Positions 17,609 through 26,335 of a stretch of 48,447 bases of DNA are shown here, piece after piece (within the stretch, counting starts at the first letter, position 1; each line of letters opens with the position of its first letter). Source of the stretch: Mesotoga sp. Brook.08.105.5.1 (GTDB lineage: Bacteria; Thermotogota; Thermotogae; Petrotogales; Kosmotogaceae); assembly GCF_002752635.1 (NCBI RefSeq), contig NZ_AYTW01000023.1:1-48447 (forward strand), given 5' to 3'. The notes under the pieces are model-generated. The model worked only from the letters and a program-made list of their open reading frames with translations, was not told the DNA's origin and did not search any database. The translations under genes and the position numbers were made by a program.

Positions 17609-18156
17609 TTAAATTGTCGGCTTGATACTGTAGTCTACAAGGTGATCGTAGTATTCGCGATTCCTTTCGTATTCCGAGCGGTATATGATGCTTTTGGAAT
17701 CCAATGCGTGATCTATTGCGAGAATGCCATCAAGGTGATCTATCTCATGTTGAAGCAGCTCCGATTTTGCCTGATCGACTCCCTTCCACTCGTGTTCGAT
17801 TCCCCTTTCATCTTCATACACGATATCTATCGAAAGACTTCTCTCGAGCCTAATAAGCAGATGTGGAAAGGACATGCAGTCGTCCCACATAGTGAATCTA
17901 GAATCACTTACGCCAGTAATTCGGGGGTTAATAATGGCAAAACTCTCCTGTCCTAGTTGAGAGCGATCATCCTCTTTAGGATGCCGATCTGTGGTGCCGC
18001 AATGCCTCTACCGAAGCCATTATCCTTTCTGAATTCATCTAGTGTCTGTTTCAGCATAACGATCTGTCTTGTTGTTTCCTCGCTCTGAAAGTCACTGACC
18101 GGGGAACACTTCTCCCGAAGCAAGAAGTTTCCTAGAACTAATACATCACGCGTCAT
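17609..18156 (-). pseudogene. Peptide deformylase-like gene with one frameshift
   Basis: The 5' part (ATG 18156, with GGGAGG upstream) encodes a deformylase N-terminus with GRGIAAPQIG, the family motif 1 region. A one-base loss near 17955 (AAC-TAG instead of AAC-CTA-G) shifts the frame. The rest continues in another frame with FAIINPRITG, WDDCMSFP and ELLQHEIDHLDGIL. The last is the HExxH zinc motif 3; WDDCMSFP replaces the usual EGCLS motif 2 but keeps the zinc-binding Cys. Deformylase removes the N-formyl group of nascent proteins. This divergent copy is unlikely to be the housekeeping one. It overlaps the end of the NUDIX gene by a few bases, so the two were translationally coupled. Confidence 0.8.
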
Positions 18157-18763
18157 GGCTTACCTCCCGATCGTTCTCGCTGTCTCTTTTCAAAAGATTT
18201 GCGAGGGCCACAGCCGTTCCGAGCGGAAATAGCATTGTGCTTGCTTCCAGGTAACCTGCGACAATCTCTCCTCCTGACGAGAGTATGTCATCAAGCCCTA
18301 TCTTGCGTTCAAGGCTTTTAACAAGCATGCTTTTCGGTAGAGCGATCAGCGCGCTAACCTCTTCGGGATCAAGTATGAAGGGCGAGTCGTCAACGAATTC
18401 CGCTTCAAAGCAGGCTATAACATACGGTTTCGCTTTAGGCAAATCTTCTCGCCGATCCAGCATCCTGTAGATGATTCTTGGAGCTGGAGTGGGGAGCACA
18501 ATAGTGTCGAGAACCCTTCCATCGGAATCCACTAGATCGGTTCTTGCCGAGTTACTTACCTTTACAGACTTTCCTGTCTCTTCGACTGCTTCGCGTTTTG
18601 CTGCCTGGATGAAGCTCTCGTTTTCTTCACAATGGCCGCCTATTCCTGCGAAGAACCTTTCCCCCGGCTCTGTTCGGTGCTTCCTTCCGGAAACATGAAA
18701 GAGGTATTGGTCCCGGTATTCTAGAATTAGTCCGGTGCCCTTTTCGGAATTATCTGGAATCAA
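18146..18763 (-). CDS. NUDIX hydrolase
   Basis: The NUDIX box is complete: GHCEENESFIQAAKREAVEE with TGK after it, matching Gx5Ex7REUxEExGU. The product is about 205 residues, with a C-terminal extension of about 100 residues beyond the core. NUDIX enzymes hydrolyse nucleoside diphosphate derivatives; the substrate is not predictable. The start is uncertain: TTG 18763 is the first possible codon but has no ribosome site. The stop overlaps the ATG of the deformylase-like gene, so both formed one transcript. The neighbourhood does not reveal a pathway. Confidence 0.8.
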   Translation of the reverse strand: MIPDNSEKGTGLILEYRDQYLFHVSGRKHRTEPGERFFAGIGGHCEENESFIQAAKREAVEETGKSVKVSNSARTDLVDSDGRVLDTIVLPTPAPRIIYRMLDRREDLPKAKPYVIACFEAEFVDDSPFILDPEEVSALIALPKSMLVKSLERKIGLDDILSSGGEIVAGYLEASTMLFPLGTAVALANLLKRDSENDREVSHDA

Positions 18764-18891
18764 ACTGTTGATACTCGTAATATTCTATCCTTCGATACTC
18801 GATTATTGAGCCAATCATTTGCTTATTTAAGGGTTCGATTGTTGATTTGCTCGAAAACCGAAAACACTGGTCTACAGATACATAGAGCTCG

Positions 18892-20505
18892 TTAGCCTTC
18901 AAATCGAGCGTTCTTAACGTTCTTTATGACGGAATCGGCCGCCAGCTTTCCCGTAAGTATGCTTATCGGTACGCCAGAAGGACTGTAAGTCCACTGGCCT
19001 GCCTGAAGAACATCCGGTATATGCGTCTTGACTGAGCTGTTTACTTTCATCATGCTGGAGACCACAGGTATCGGTTCTTCGAACGACCAGCCTACGATCG
19101 ATCCCTCTGAGCTGCCGACATAACTCTCTATTGAAAGCGGACTGCTGGAAAATGCGAAGACAACCCTATCTTTCAGCATCGGATAGATTGAATTCGAGAG
19201 AACTCCGATCATTCTTTTTTCGATCTCACCTTTCAGCTCCTCGTACCAGCCGGCTTCATACGCTCTTTTCACGATCTCGTATTCGAAGAGAGTGCTTACA
19301 ATCAGGCCGGTCTTTCCTTGAGGAGCCAGGTTCTTGTCTTTAAGCGCCGGGATCGAAATCTCGTAAGTGCTCAGTTCGCAGAATCTGTCCAGCCAGCTCA
19401 AAACCTTCTCTTTCGAACTCTTCGACCAGTTCTCCAGAAGAGCCTTCATTTCGCTGCGATGAATTTCTCCCAATCCTTTCCTCGAAGGAGTATAGAAGAA
19501 GTGACCGCTGGCTATCGCTTCAAATTTTTCGGGAGGTTCATCCACCGCGATGAAGATGCTGAAAATAGAATCGGTACCGTGTTTCTTCGAAATCTCGGAC
19601 CTAAATTTGTTAAGCGTTTTTACTGAGGTTTCGGGCAGATTGTCTGTTTTCACAATTGAGTAAAGCTTCTTTAGGTCGGCAGCCCAAACTAGTTTTCTGT
19701 ATTTGTAGGATCTTCCACCGGTATCGACGATTACTTTTCTTCCAGCATTGACCTCTGTTACTTCCCTACCTGTCTCGATTTCCCCGCCAAATTGGACTAT
19801 CTTTTCTCTTACGCGTTCGGCCATAGTTCCAACTCCACCTTTTGGGTAGAAGTAATCCTGATAAAGGTAGAAATAACTCATGGCGAAAAAAGTCGGGGTG
19901 TTCTTGAAGAAATGCTGGTCTATTATGTCTCTCAAAGACCTATCTTCAACAATCTTCTCAAGAAAATCCTCTACGGGCATTTGGAATTTCCCGATTCTTC
20001 TGAGGGTGAAGAGGAACTTGAAGAGCCACGGGAAGTATACTTTCAAAAAATATGATTTGTTGTTCTTGAAGTCCATGAAAAGAGGATTATCGACTCCGTA
20101 AAGGATCTCCATATCCTTCATGATCCTCTTGATGAATGAAATCACTCTCTCGATCTCTTCATCGCTTCCGGGATACATCTTCCTCAGAAGATCTGAATAC
20201 TCCTTAAGACTCTCCTTTGAGGTCACACGTATGACAGTGTCTTCAATTCCCACCGATACGGGACTCTTGACTATTTCGATTTCTATTCCGAGTTCCCTGA
20301 GCATCGGCAGAATGATACCGGCGCTTTCAAGTGCTCTAACTCCTCCGTCAAATTGAAACCCATCCCTCCAGAAAGAGTTGATCAGACCACCACACTTCTC
20401 GTTCTTTTCCAGCAGGAGGACTTTGGCCCCTGCTTTTGCGATATATGCGGCGCTGGTCATTCCAGCTATTCCTCCGCCAACGACTATAACGTCATAGGTC
20501 TCCAT
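18892..20505 (-). CDS. FAD-dependent oxidoreductase of the phytoene desaturase (CrtI) type
   Basis: This 537-residue protein opens with DVIVVGGGIAGMTSAAYIAK, the FAD dinucleotide-binding fold, followed by LLLEKNEKCGGLINSF and a GFQFDGGVRALES segment typical of CrtI/amine-oxidase-like enzymes. Around residue 215 comes YFYPKGGVGTMAERVREKI, the conserved Gly-rich strand of the phytoene desaturase group. The C-terminal 'Gxxxx...SPSGVPISILTGKLAADSV' region closes the FAD site. It probably desaturates or reduces a lipid or isoprenoid. Its ATG overlaps the SDR stop by 14 bases, and the NTF2-like gene lies just upstream, so the three form an operon. No phytoene synthase is near, so carotenoid synthesis is not implied. 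Confidence 0.8.
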   Translation of the reverse strand: METYDVIVVGGGIAGMTSAAYIAKAGAKVLLLEKNEKCGGLINSFWRDGFQFDGGVRALESAGIILPMLRELGIEIEIVKSPVSVGIEDTVIRVTSKESLKEYSDLLRKMYPGSDEEIERVISFIKRIMKDMEILYGVDNPLFMDFKNNKSYFLKVYFPWLFKFLFTLRRIGKFQMPVEDFLEKIVEDRSLRDIIDQHFFKNTPTFFAMSYFYLYQDYFYPKGGVGTMAERVREKIVQFGGEIETGREVTEVNAGRKVIVDTGGRSYKYRKLVWAADLKKLYSIVKTDNLPETSVKTLNKFRSEISKKHGTDSIFSIFIAVDEPPEKFEAIASGHFFYTPSRKGLGEIHRSEMKALLENWSKSSKEKVLSWLDRFCELSTYEISIPALKDKNLAPQGKTGLIVSTLFEYEIVKRAYEAGWYEELKGEIEKRMIGVLSNSIYPMLKDRVVFAFSSSPLSIESYVGSSEGSIVGWSFEEPIPVVSSMMKVNSSVKTHIPDVLQAGQWTYSPSGVPISILTGKLAADSVIKNVKNARFEG

Positions 20506-21463
20506 GATTGAGGCCCCCTATCCGCAGGCTTTCCTGCCAGAGTTCTTCAGCTGTTTCGGTATCAAGGGCCGGCGGGGCTGGAATCTCCTCGGTAGTCAAA
20601 TTGAAGAATCTTCCACTTATGCCTTCTAAATCGCGTGAAACACCCAGATAGTAAAGAGATTCAGCTGAAATCTCCGGTGAGCGGGAAAATCTGTCGACGA
20701 AATTTTTCTTGTACCATTTGTAAAATGCCCCGTTTTCTTTTCCTGTACCCGTTCTAACTGCACCGGGGTGCATAGCGTTGATTGTTACACCACTCCCCTT
20801 GAAGTATTCGTTGAATATTTTCATACTGAGAAGTTGGGCGGTCTTAGCGAAACCGTAGGCTTTAAGGCCACTGTAGTGTCTCTTCTGCCAGTTAAGTTCA
20901 TCTGTCTTAATTCCCCACACAGCAAAGCGATGACCTTCTGAATTCACAAGTAATACCCGCGACTTCTCCTGTGCCTTAAGCTTGTCTCTTAAGATGTAGT
21001 TTATAACGAAAGAAGAGAGATAGTTCACGGCAAATGTAGTTTCAAGGCCGTCGACAGTCAGTTCCTTTTGCTTAAGGAAGACTCCGGCATTGTGTATGAG
21101 GACATCTATGGGATCTCCAATCTTAGATAGCTCTTCCCCAACCCTCTTGCTGTCTTCTAGGCTGCTGAAATCGGCTATCATATATGAAGGTTCAACTCCG
21201 AAGTCCCGTCTGAGCTCTTCGCACAGGCTTTCCGATTTCTCTTTGTTTCGGTTTATGGAAAGGATCCTTGCCCCATGGCTGGCATACTTCCTGCATGTAT
21301 AGTATCCAATACCCGAAGTGCCTCCGGTAACAACCACCAGGCGATCCTCGAAATCATCACTGCAAATCTTTGGATCAGACTTGTTGTTCTTTATCATCGC
21401 GCGAATGTTTGACCACTTGTATTGTTTCCAGTATTTGCGGATGGGGTTCCTGCCTCTCTCCAT
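20492..21463 (-). CDS. Short-chain dehydrogenase/reductase
   Basis: The likely start is the ATG at 21463, seven bases after GGTAGGTG. The SDR motifs are all present: VVTGGTSGIGYYTCRKYA (cofactor loop), the DFSSLED acidic turn, NAGVF, the Ser of LLVNSEGHRF, and YGFAK with the catalytic Tyr and Lys. Residues about 185-200 carry NAMHPGAVRTGTG. The sequence resembles retinol dehydrogenase/protochlorophyllide-reductase-like SDRs, which act on hydrophobic alcohols or aldehydes. It is the middle gene of the NTF2-like/SDR/CrtI-like operon and overlaps the next gene. NADP preference is suggested by the Arg-Asn following the second strand (INRNK). Confidence 0.85.
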   Translation of the reverse strand: MERGRNPIRKYWKQYKWSNIRAMIKNNKSDPKICSDDFEDRLVVVTGGTSGIGYYTCRKYASHGARILSINRNKEKSESLCEELRRDFGVEPSYMIADFSSLEDSKRVGEELSKIGDPIDVLIHNAGVFLKQKELTVDGLETTFAVNYLSSFVINYILRDKLKAQEKSRVLLVNSEGHRFAVWGIKTDELNWQKRHYSGLKAYGFAKTAQLLSMKIFNEYFKGSGVTINAMHPGAVRTGTGKENGAFYKWYKKNFVDRFSRSPEISAESLYYLGVSRDLEGISGRFFNLTTEEIPAPPALDTETAEELWQESLRIGGLNHGDL

Positions 21464-21472
21464 ATACAGCAC

Positions 21473-21916
21473 CTACCCGAAGTGTTTTTTCATGAAACGC
21501 CTGTAAGGCTTTCTGAATGAGGGTATGTTGTCGAAGATAGTACCCCAAAGGTCATAGTAATCTCGCTGCTCAATTATCTTTCCCTCTTCACTAATAGATA
21601 GACGGCTCGCACCGTAAATCACGGAAGTCCTCGTTTTCTTGAAGAGTATCGTCATCTCCCATTCGACAAAGACAACTTTATCTTCCTTAATGACTCTTAG
21701 AACAGCCATCTTCAGCTCTTTAGATCTCTCGGCGAGTCTTTCTGTCATTTTCTTGAATTCTTCGATCCCCCGGATTTCCTGGATCGTGTCTTTAAAGAGA
21801 ATGTTGTCGTCGTAGTAAGGAAGAATGTGAGACCAGTCCGGTTTCCCTTCGGTGTTGTAGGTCTTTGACCAAAGTTCTCTTATTTGATCCGCACTTGTTA
21901 TACAAAACGTATCCAC
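21473..21916 (-). CDS. NTF2-like (SnoaL-type) protein
   Basis: The start is probably GTG 21916, eight bases after AAGGAG. The product of about 147 residues has the NTF2-like layout: an N-terminal helix (ITSADQIRELWSKTY), WSHILPYYDDNILFKDTI, a helix (GIEEFKKMTERL), and a curved beta sheet at the end with a VFVEWEMTILFKK strand. Such folds form hydrophobic pockets and act as ketosteroid-isomerase-like or cyclase-like enzymes, or as carriers. It is the first gene of the three-gene operon, and its stop lies nine bases before the SDR start. A role on the same lipophilic substrate is inferred. Confidence 0.7.
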   Translation of the reverse strand: MDTFCITSADQIRELWSKTYNTEGKPDWSHILPYYDDNILFKDTIQEIRGIEEFKKMTERLAERSKELKMAVLRVIKEDKVVFVEWEMTILFKKTRTSVIYGASRLSISEEGKIIEQRDYYDLWGTIFDNIPSFRKPYRRFMKKHFG

Positions 21917-22145
21917 AATCACTACTCCTTAAAGCAGACAGGAGGAGAAAGCTTCCAAAATCCTGCATGTGCTTCCAGCAATTAGCTCGCAAAAAACATC
22001 TTAAGAAAATCGTATCACGGCGCCCCTTAAGAAAGTATATTTGGAGGATAACAAAATAGCAAGCTCTCCTTCCTCCTAATGAATTGTGAACAGGAAGCTT
22101 GAGAGAAGGAGTTTTCTCAATACAGTACGTCCGATGAACGTCTCG

Positions 22146-23012
22146 CTACCGCAAACTAGAGAAACCCATTGCGGCATGATAAGAGCTTCGAACGAGAGGA
22201 CCAGATGCCACGAACAAGAACCCCATTTCCAGAGCGAAGGTCTTGAAACTTTCAAACTTCTCCGGCGTAACGTAATCGACGACCGGTAGGTGTTCATGAG
22301 AGGGCTGAAGGTACTGCCCAATCGTCAACATGCTGCAGCCGGCATCAAGCAGGTCGTCTATTACGTATCTAACTTCCTCTTCGTTTTCGCCCAGTCCAAC
22401 TATTATTCCAGACTTGGTTACTATTGTAGAATCGATTTCCTTTACTCTTCTCAGAAGCTCAATTGAGCGGCCATAAGCCGCTCCGGGTCTGACCTTGTCG
22501 TACAAGGAAGGTACCGTCTCCACGTTGTGATTCAGCACGTCCGGATGCTCTCTGACGATTTTTTCTAGTGCCTTCCAGTTACCATTCAGATCAGGGATCA
22601 GTAGCTCTACGGTCGTATCAGGACAGTTCTTTCTCAATTCACGGACCACATCGACAAACTGAGAAGCGCCACCATCATCCAGATCGTCCCTTGTAACCGA
22701 GGTGATTACAGCGTGCCTCAGTTGAAGAATATGAACGGCGTTAGAAATGTTCTCCGGCTCCTTTGGGTCTGGAGAGCCGGGTATTCCTTTCGAAACGGCG
22801 CAGAATCGACAGCGCCTTGTGCATACGTTGCCTAGTATCATGAAGGTTGCGGTTCTGGAAGCGAAACACTCACCTACATTGGGACACCTCGCTTCTTCGC
22901 AAACGGTGTGAAGCCGTAGGCTTCGCAACATGACTTTTATGTCACTCAGTTTACTTCTGTCAGTGTTAAGCTTTTCCTTAAGCCATTTTGGTTTCTCTAT
23001 CACTTTGAACAC
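22146..23012 (-). CDS. lipA: Lipoyl synthase
   Basis: This radical-SAM enzyme inserts two sulfurs into protein-bound octanoate. All family signatures are present in its 288 residues: the auxiliary cluster motif CEEARCPNVGEC (C-x4-C-x5-C), the radical SAM motif CTRRCRFC (CxxxCxxC) and the terminal RSSYHA, whose Ser binds the auxiliary cluster. The annotated GTG 23012 is plausible; a second GTG at 23003 has better spacing from GGAG. The start lies within lipB, so the two are translationally coupled. Together they supply lipoate for 2-oxoacid dehydrogenases or the glycine cleavage system. Confidence 0.95.
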   Translation of the reverse strand: MFKVIEKPKWLKEKLNTDRSKLSDIKVMLRSLRLHTVCEEARCPNVGECFASRTATFMILGNVCTRRCRFCAVSKGIPGSPDPKEPENISNAVHILQLRHAVITSVTRDDLDDGGASQFVDVVRELRKNCPDTTVELLIPDLNGNWKALEKIVREHPDVLNHNVETVPSLYDKVRPGAAYGRSIELLRRVKEIDSTIVTKSGIIVGLGENEEEVRYVIDDLLDAGCSMLTIGQYLQPSHEHLPVVDYVTPEKFESFKTFALEMGFLFVASGPLVRSSYHAAMGFSSLR

Positions 23013-23691
23013 TCTCCAGACATTCTCTCGAAATCTCCACTATCTTGCTTTCAAAGATAAGTGCGAACTTCTCTTTCACTTTCTCAATGATCTCTCGGAA
23101 GTCAAAACTGACTGTAAGATCATCCATCGAAACAACTGCATAGTCCTTTATTCCGCATGGATTTATCAGTTTGAAGTGACCTTTGTTCACCTGAACATTC
23201 AGAGCAAATCCGTGCATTGTGTACCATCTCTTTACCGCTATACCGACGGCGGCTATCTTCTCCTCTTTGACCCATACGCCCCTGTATTCCGGTTTTCTTC
23301 CTGCTTCTATACCGTAATCTTGCAACAACGTTATTACTACCTCTTCAAGAGAATTCACGTACCAGGGAAGATTCTTCTTCCATTTTCCAAGATTCAGAAT
23401 CGGATATGCAACAAGCTGACCCGGGCCGTGATAGGTTATATTACCTCCCCTGTCGGTGTCTTGGAGCGCGACCCCCAGGCGTTTGAGCTCACTCTCGTCA
23501 ACCAGAAGATTCTCTCTTCCTCCCGACCTACCTATAGTCAGCACCGGTTCGTGTTCAAGAAGAATCAGTATGCAGTCCGCTTTTCCCGCCATTACTTTTT
23601 CAAGCGCTCTATGCTGTATATTCAGCCCGTCAAGGTAGTTTGTGAGCCCATTAAGACTTATTGAATAGCAAGTTCGATTTTCCAAGGTCAC
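22978..23691 (-). CDS. lipB: Octanoyl-ACP:protein octanoyltransferase (lipoyl transferase B)
   Basis: LipB moves octanoate from acyl carrier protein to lipoyl domains, the step before LipA. The 237-residue protein shows RGGNITYHGPGQLVAYPI and the catalytic Lys in KIAAVGIAV. It also has HGFALNVQV and the catalytic Cys in LINPCGIKDY. It starts at GTG 23691, and the GTGA overlaps the stop of the penicillin acylase gene; GGAG lies six to nine bases upstream. At the 3' end it overlaps lipA by 35 bases. The unusual feature is coupling to an exported acylase rather than to a dehydrogenase gene. Confidence 0.95.
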   Translation of the reverse strand: MTLENRTCYSISLNGLTNYLDGLNIQHRALEKVMAGKADCILILLEHEPVLTIGRSGGRENLLVDESELKRLGVALQDTDRGGNITYHGPGQLVAYPILNLGKWKKNLPWYVNSLEEVVITLLQDYGIEAGRKPEYRGVWVKEEKIAAVGIAVKRWYTMHGFALNVQVNKGHFKLINPCGIKDYAVVSMDDLTVSFDFREIIEKVKEKFALIFESKIVEISRECLESVQSDRETKMA

Positions 23692-26006
23692 TCAGCTCCA
23701 ACCTTATCTGATTTTTCGGTAACTGAAGAAGGTAATATTCTAACGAATTCCGCATATTTCATGACTTCTTCTCGACTTAAGGGAGCGGGGCGGGTTTCTC
23801 CAGCGACCCACAACGCTACCTGATCAAAGAAATGAGGACTTCTCGGATCTTCGGATATCCCGGGCGGCAGAAACGCTCGAGAGTTGTCGATGTTCGAAAG
23901 GTCCACTACCTGAGTATAAGAATTTCCCAGCTGAGACCAGATGGTATTTGCTGAGGTTGTCGTGAGAGACGGCATGATTCTATTTGCATTCGGAAGTATT
24001 GAGGGAAAACCCTCTAAATTAGCCTGATAGACCATCACTAGTGATCTGACTTGAGAAGTGCCTTCTCGGATGTTGGCTGTTGCAGTCTCAATAACCTGAT
24101 TGACCCAAACCGCGAGTTCCTCCTCATCCGTCAGCATGCCGTAGATCTCATTTTCGCTCAAGACGGAACGAAGGAGAAAAATGTTTCCCGCATGGCCTCC
24201 GCCGTATTTTGAGGCTAGAGTGGCAGTAGAAGAATCGACCCTCAAACTGCGATGCATTGTTTGGACAAGAGTCTCAGCAATATCTGCTGCCCCGCTGTTC
24301 TCAACCAGGCGATAGTCCCAATCACTGAAAACGTTTAGAAGCCTCGATGAGCTTTGAGACAACAGATTCCTTTGAAGCAAGAGGTCTGCCAGATCGAGAA
24401 AGTCTCGGGCTATTGACGAAACATTATCTCGATGTATTTCAGAAAAGCTTGAAAAAGTGAAGTCATTTTGATTATCGAGAAGCTCGTAAAGTCTCATGCT
24501 TCTAGGGTTATGTCCGGTCCCTCCGGTGCCTATCGTTAGGGAATACGGATACCAGTCGCCAACGGGCAGGTGATTTGCGCTGGCAACGAACCCCAAAGAC
24601 GGATTCAAAACATGGGGAAGATCTTCAAAGGGCACGTATCCAATCCATTCCTTGTTGCCCGTCCAGCCTATCTGGGGAAGGCCAAGTCTTCCGGAACGGA
24701 TCGGAATTGCCGCAGCCGTATGGTATCCGATATTTCCCGACACGTCGGCATACACAACATGTATCCCAGGGAACATGTAATCGCTCAATCCGCCGGTGAA
24801 TTCTTCCCAGTTCCTTGATCTCATCATGGATAACATACCCGTTATCGGTGTCTTCATCTCGTCAATAGCAACGTATTTCAGTGAGAAGTTTTCTGCACGC
24901 CCTGCTCCTTTTAGAAACAAGTCTACGAGGGGACCATGAATAGTCTTACTAACTGTGATTTCAACCGGTTCTTCATCACGAACGTAAATGACCTCTGTGG
25001 TAGACTGCACAGGATACCAGACATCTTTGAAGAGAAATTCGGATCTATCTTCACTTAGTTTCTCCTGAAAGAGGTCTCCATTGTCAGAACCGAGCGCGGT
25101 TGCACCCCATGCAAGGTCTTCGTTCCAGCCAATGAGAAAGCCAGGCGAACCTGCAACACAGATTCCTCTCACATTGTAGTTGCCGCCGCTGAGGTGTATT
25201 TCATACCAGAGAGAAGGAAGAGTAACGGCAATCTGCGGGTCGCTCTCAAGGAGAGGACTCCCTGTGAGAGTCTTGCTTCCCGATACCGTCCATGCGTGGC
25301 TGGCCTTCAATGAGTCCCATTCCATCCATTCACTTGATTCGTGCTGTTCGCTTTCCATAAGCCGTCGGTATGCGTCGGGGTCGGTTCGAAGGAAGTCGGA
25401 TTCAGTTACAATCGCAGCTGAATTGTCTGTAACGATCGGGTCTTGAGTTACGCCGCTCCGCAACCGCTGCTCGTAGTTTCGAAGGGCCGTGACTTCGTTT
25501 TGCCACGACCGATCGAATCTCTCTGATAGGCGCATCCACACAGCAATACTATCGGCAACCGTCCATGGATCCGGGACGATTCCAATCTCATCGAAGACAG
25601 GATTCAGGTTATCGAGATTAGTCTCAAGATAGTAGTTTACTCCTTCAGCATAGGCTTCGAGTATAGACTTCGTCTCACCGTCCAGATGATTGGCGATCTC
25701 TTGCGCGTGTTTGTAAAGCCCGAGCGTACGCATAAGCTTGTCCGACTCTAGCCAGTCCTTGCCGTAGATCTCTGACAGCTTTCCCGAGACTTTTCTGCGT
25801 GAGAGCTCCATTTGGAACATTCGGTCTTCTGCCGTTGCATAACCTGCTCCAAAAAAGAGCTCCGAATCCGTATCTGCATAGACGTGGGCAACTCCCCAGT
25901 AATCACGAATTATCTCTATCTGACTTGCAAACAACGTCATAGGGGAAGTTAAAAGAGCTGCAAGCATGAAGAATGTTAGTATCAAAAATCCAGTTTCTTT
26001 TCTCAT
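23688..26006 (-). CDS. Exported penicillin acylase family (Ntn) amidohydrolase
   Basis: The start is the ATG at 26006 (MRKETGFLI), with AGGGGGTG upstream; the signal peptide ends near residue 27. The alpha-chain part begins EIIRDYWGVAHVYADTD and contains FFGAGYATAEDRMFQMEL, both typical. The nucleophile Ser is expected in KASHAWTVSGSKTLTG (about residue 238), where the precursor is cut to expose the beta chain; SPLLESDPQI follows. Total length of 772 fits the family. Members cleave amide bonds of penicillins, acyl-homoserine lactones or lipopeptides outside the cytoplasm; specificity cannot be read here. The Asn and Arg of the active site were not located with certainty. It overlaps lipB. Confidence 0.88.
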   Translation of the reverse strand: MRKETGFLILTFFMLAALLTSPMTLFASQIEIIRDYWGVAHVYADTDSELFFGAGYATAEDRMFQMELSRRKVSGKLSEIYGKDWLESDKLMRTLGLYKHAQEIANHLDGETKSILEAYAEGVNYYLETNLDNLNPVFDEIGIVPDPWTVADSIAVWMRLSERFDRSWQNEVTALRNYEQRLRSGVTQDPIVTDNSAAIVTESDFLRTDPDAYRRLMESEQHESSEWMEWDSLKASHAWTVSGSKTLTGSPLLESDPQIAVTLPSLWYEIHLSGGNYNVRGICVAGSPGFLIGWNEDLAWGATALGSDNGDLFQEKLSEDRSEFLFKDVWYPVQSTTEVIYVRDEEPVEITVSKTIHGPLVDLFLKGAGRAENFSLKYVAIDEMKTPITGMLSMMRSRNWEEFTGGLSDYMFPGIHVVYADVSGNIGYHTAAAIPIRSGRLGLPQIGWTGNKEWIGYVPFEDLPHVLNPSLGFVASANHLPVGDWYPYSLTIGTGGTGHNPRSMRLYELLDNQNDFTFSSFSEIHRDNVSSIARDFLDLADLLLQRNLLSQSSSRLLNVFSDWDYRLVENSGAADIAETLVQTMHRSLRVDSSTATLASKYGGGHAGNIFLLRSVLSENEIYGMLTDEEELAVWVNQVIETATANIREGTSQVRSLVMVYQANLEGFPSILPNANRIMPSLTTTSANTIWSQLGNSYTQVVDLSNIDNSRAFLPPGISEDPRSPHFFDQVALWVAGETRPAPLSREEVMKYAEFVRILPSSVTEKSDKVGAE

Positions 26007-26293
26007 GTTCACCCCCTAGATTCATCATCTGGAATGACCTTCCAATTATAGAGCACTCCATCCTCTGGATGAATTTGAGGCGAGTATCGCTCTTTTTGTG
26101 GCAGTCGAAATAGTAAAAGGGATCTCATTGTTGACTTAGCATACCTTTCCTGTGACCTTTGCAGGATTAATATGCAGGAATTCAAAGACTCATTTCATCC
26201 GCGAATTGCCTGAAAGAATTTATGACAGCGAAAGAGCTACGTGATAAGTCTTCCACAGTGGAATAGGTTCATATGGGCTTTGTTGGGCAGAAT

Positions 26294-26319
26294 AAGCGGA
26301 GAGGTTTCCCTCTCCGCTT
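26294..26319 (-). terminator. Rho-independent terminator after the SLH nucleotidase
   Basis: AAGCGGAGAGG and CCTCTCCGCTT form an eleven-base-pair stem around TTTC. It lies 17 bases beyond the nucleotidase stop on the minus strand; the T tract after it is weak (TTATTCT). Confidence 0.75.
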
Positions 26320-26335
26320 CATCTAGTGATTCAGA

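Noticed and set aside
22930-23664. A 244-residue plus-strand open frame
   Set aside because: It lies opposite lipB and the start of lipA, whose conserved motifs prove the minus strand is coding; it has no ribosome site.
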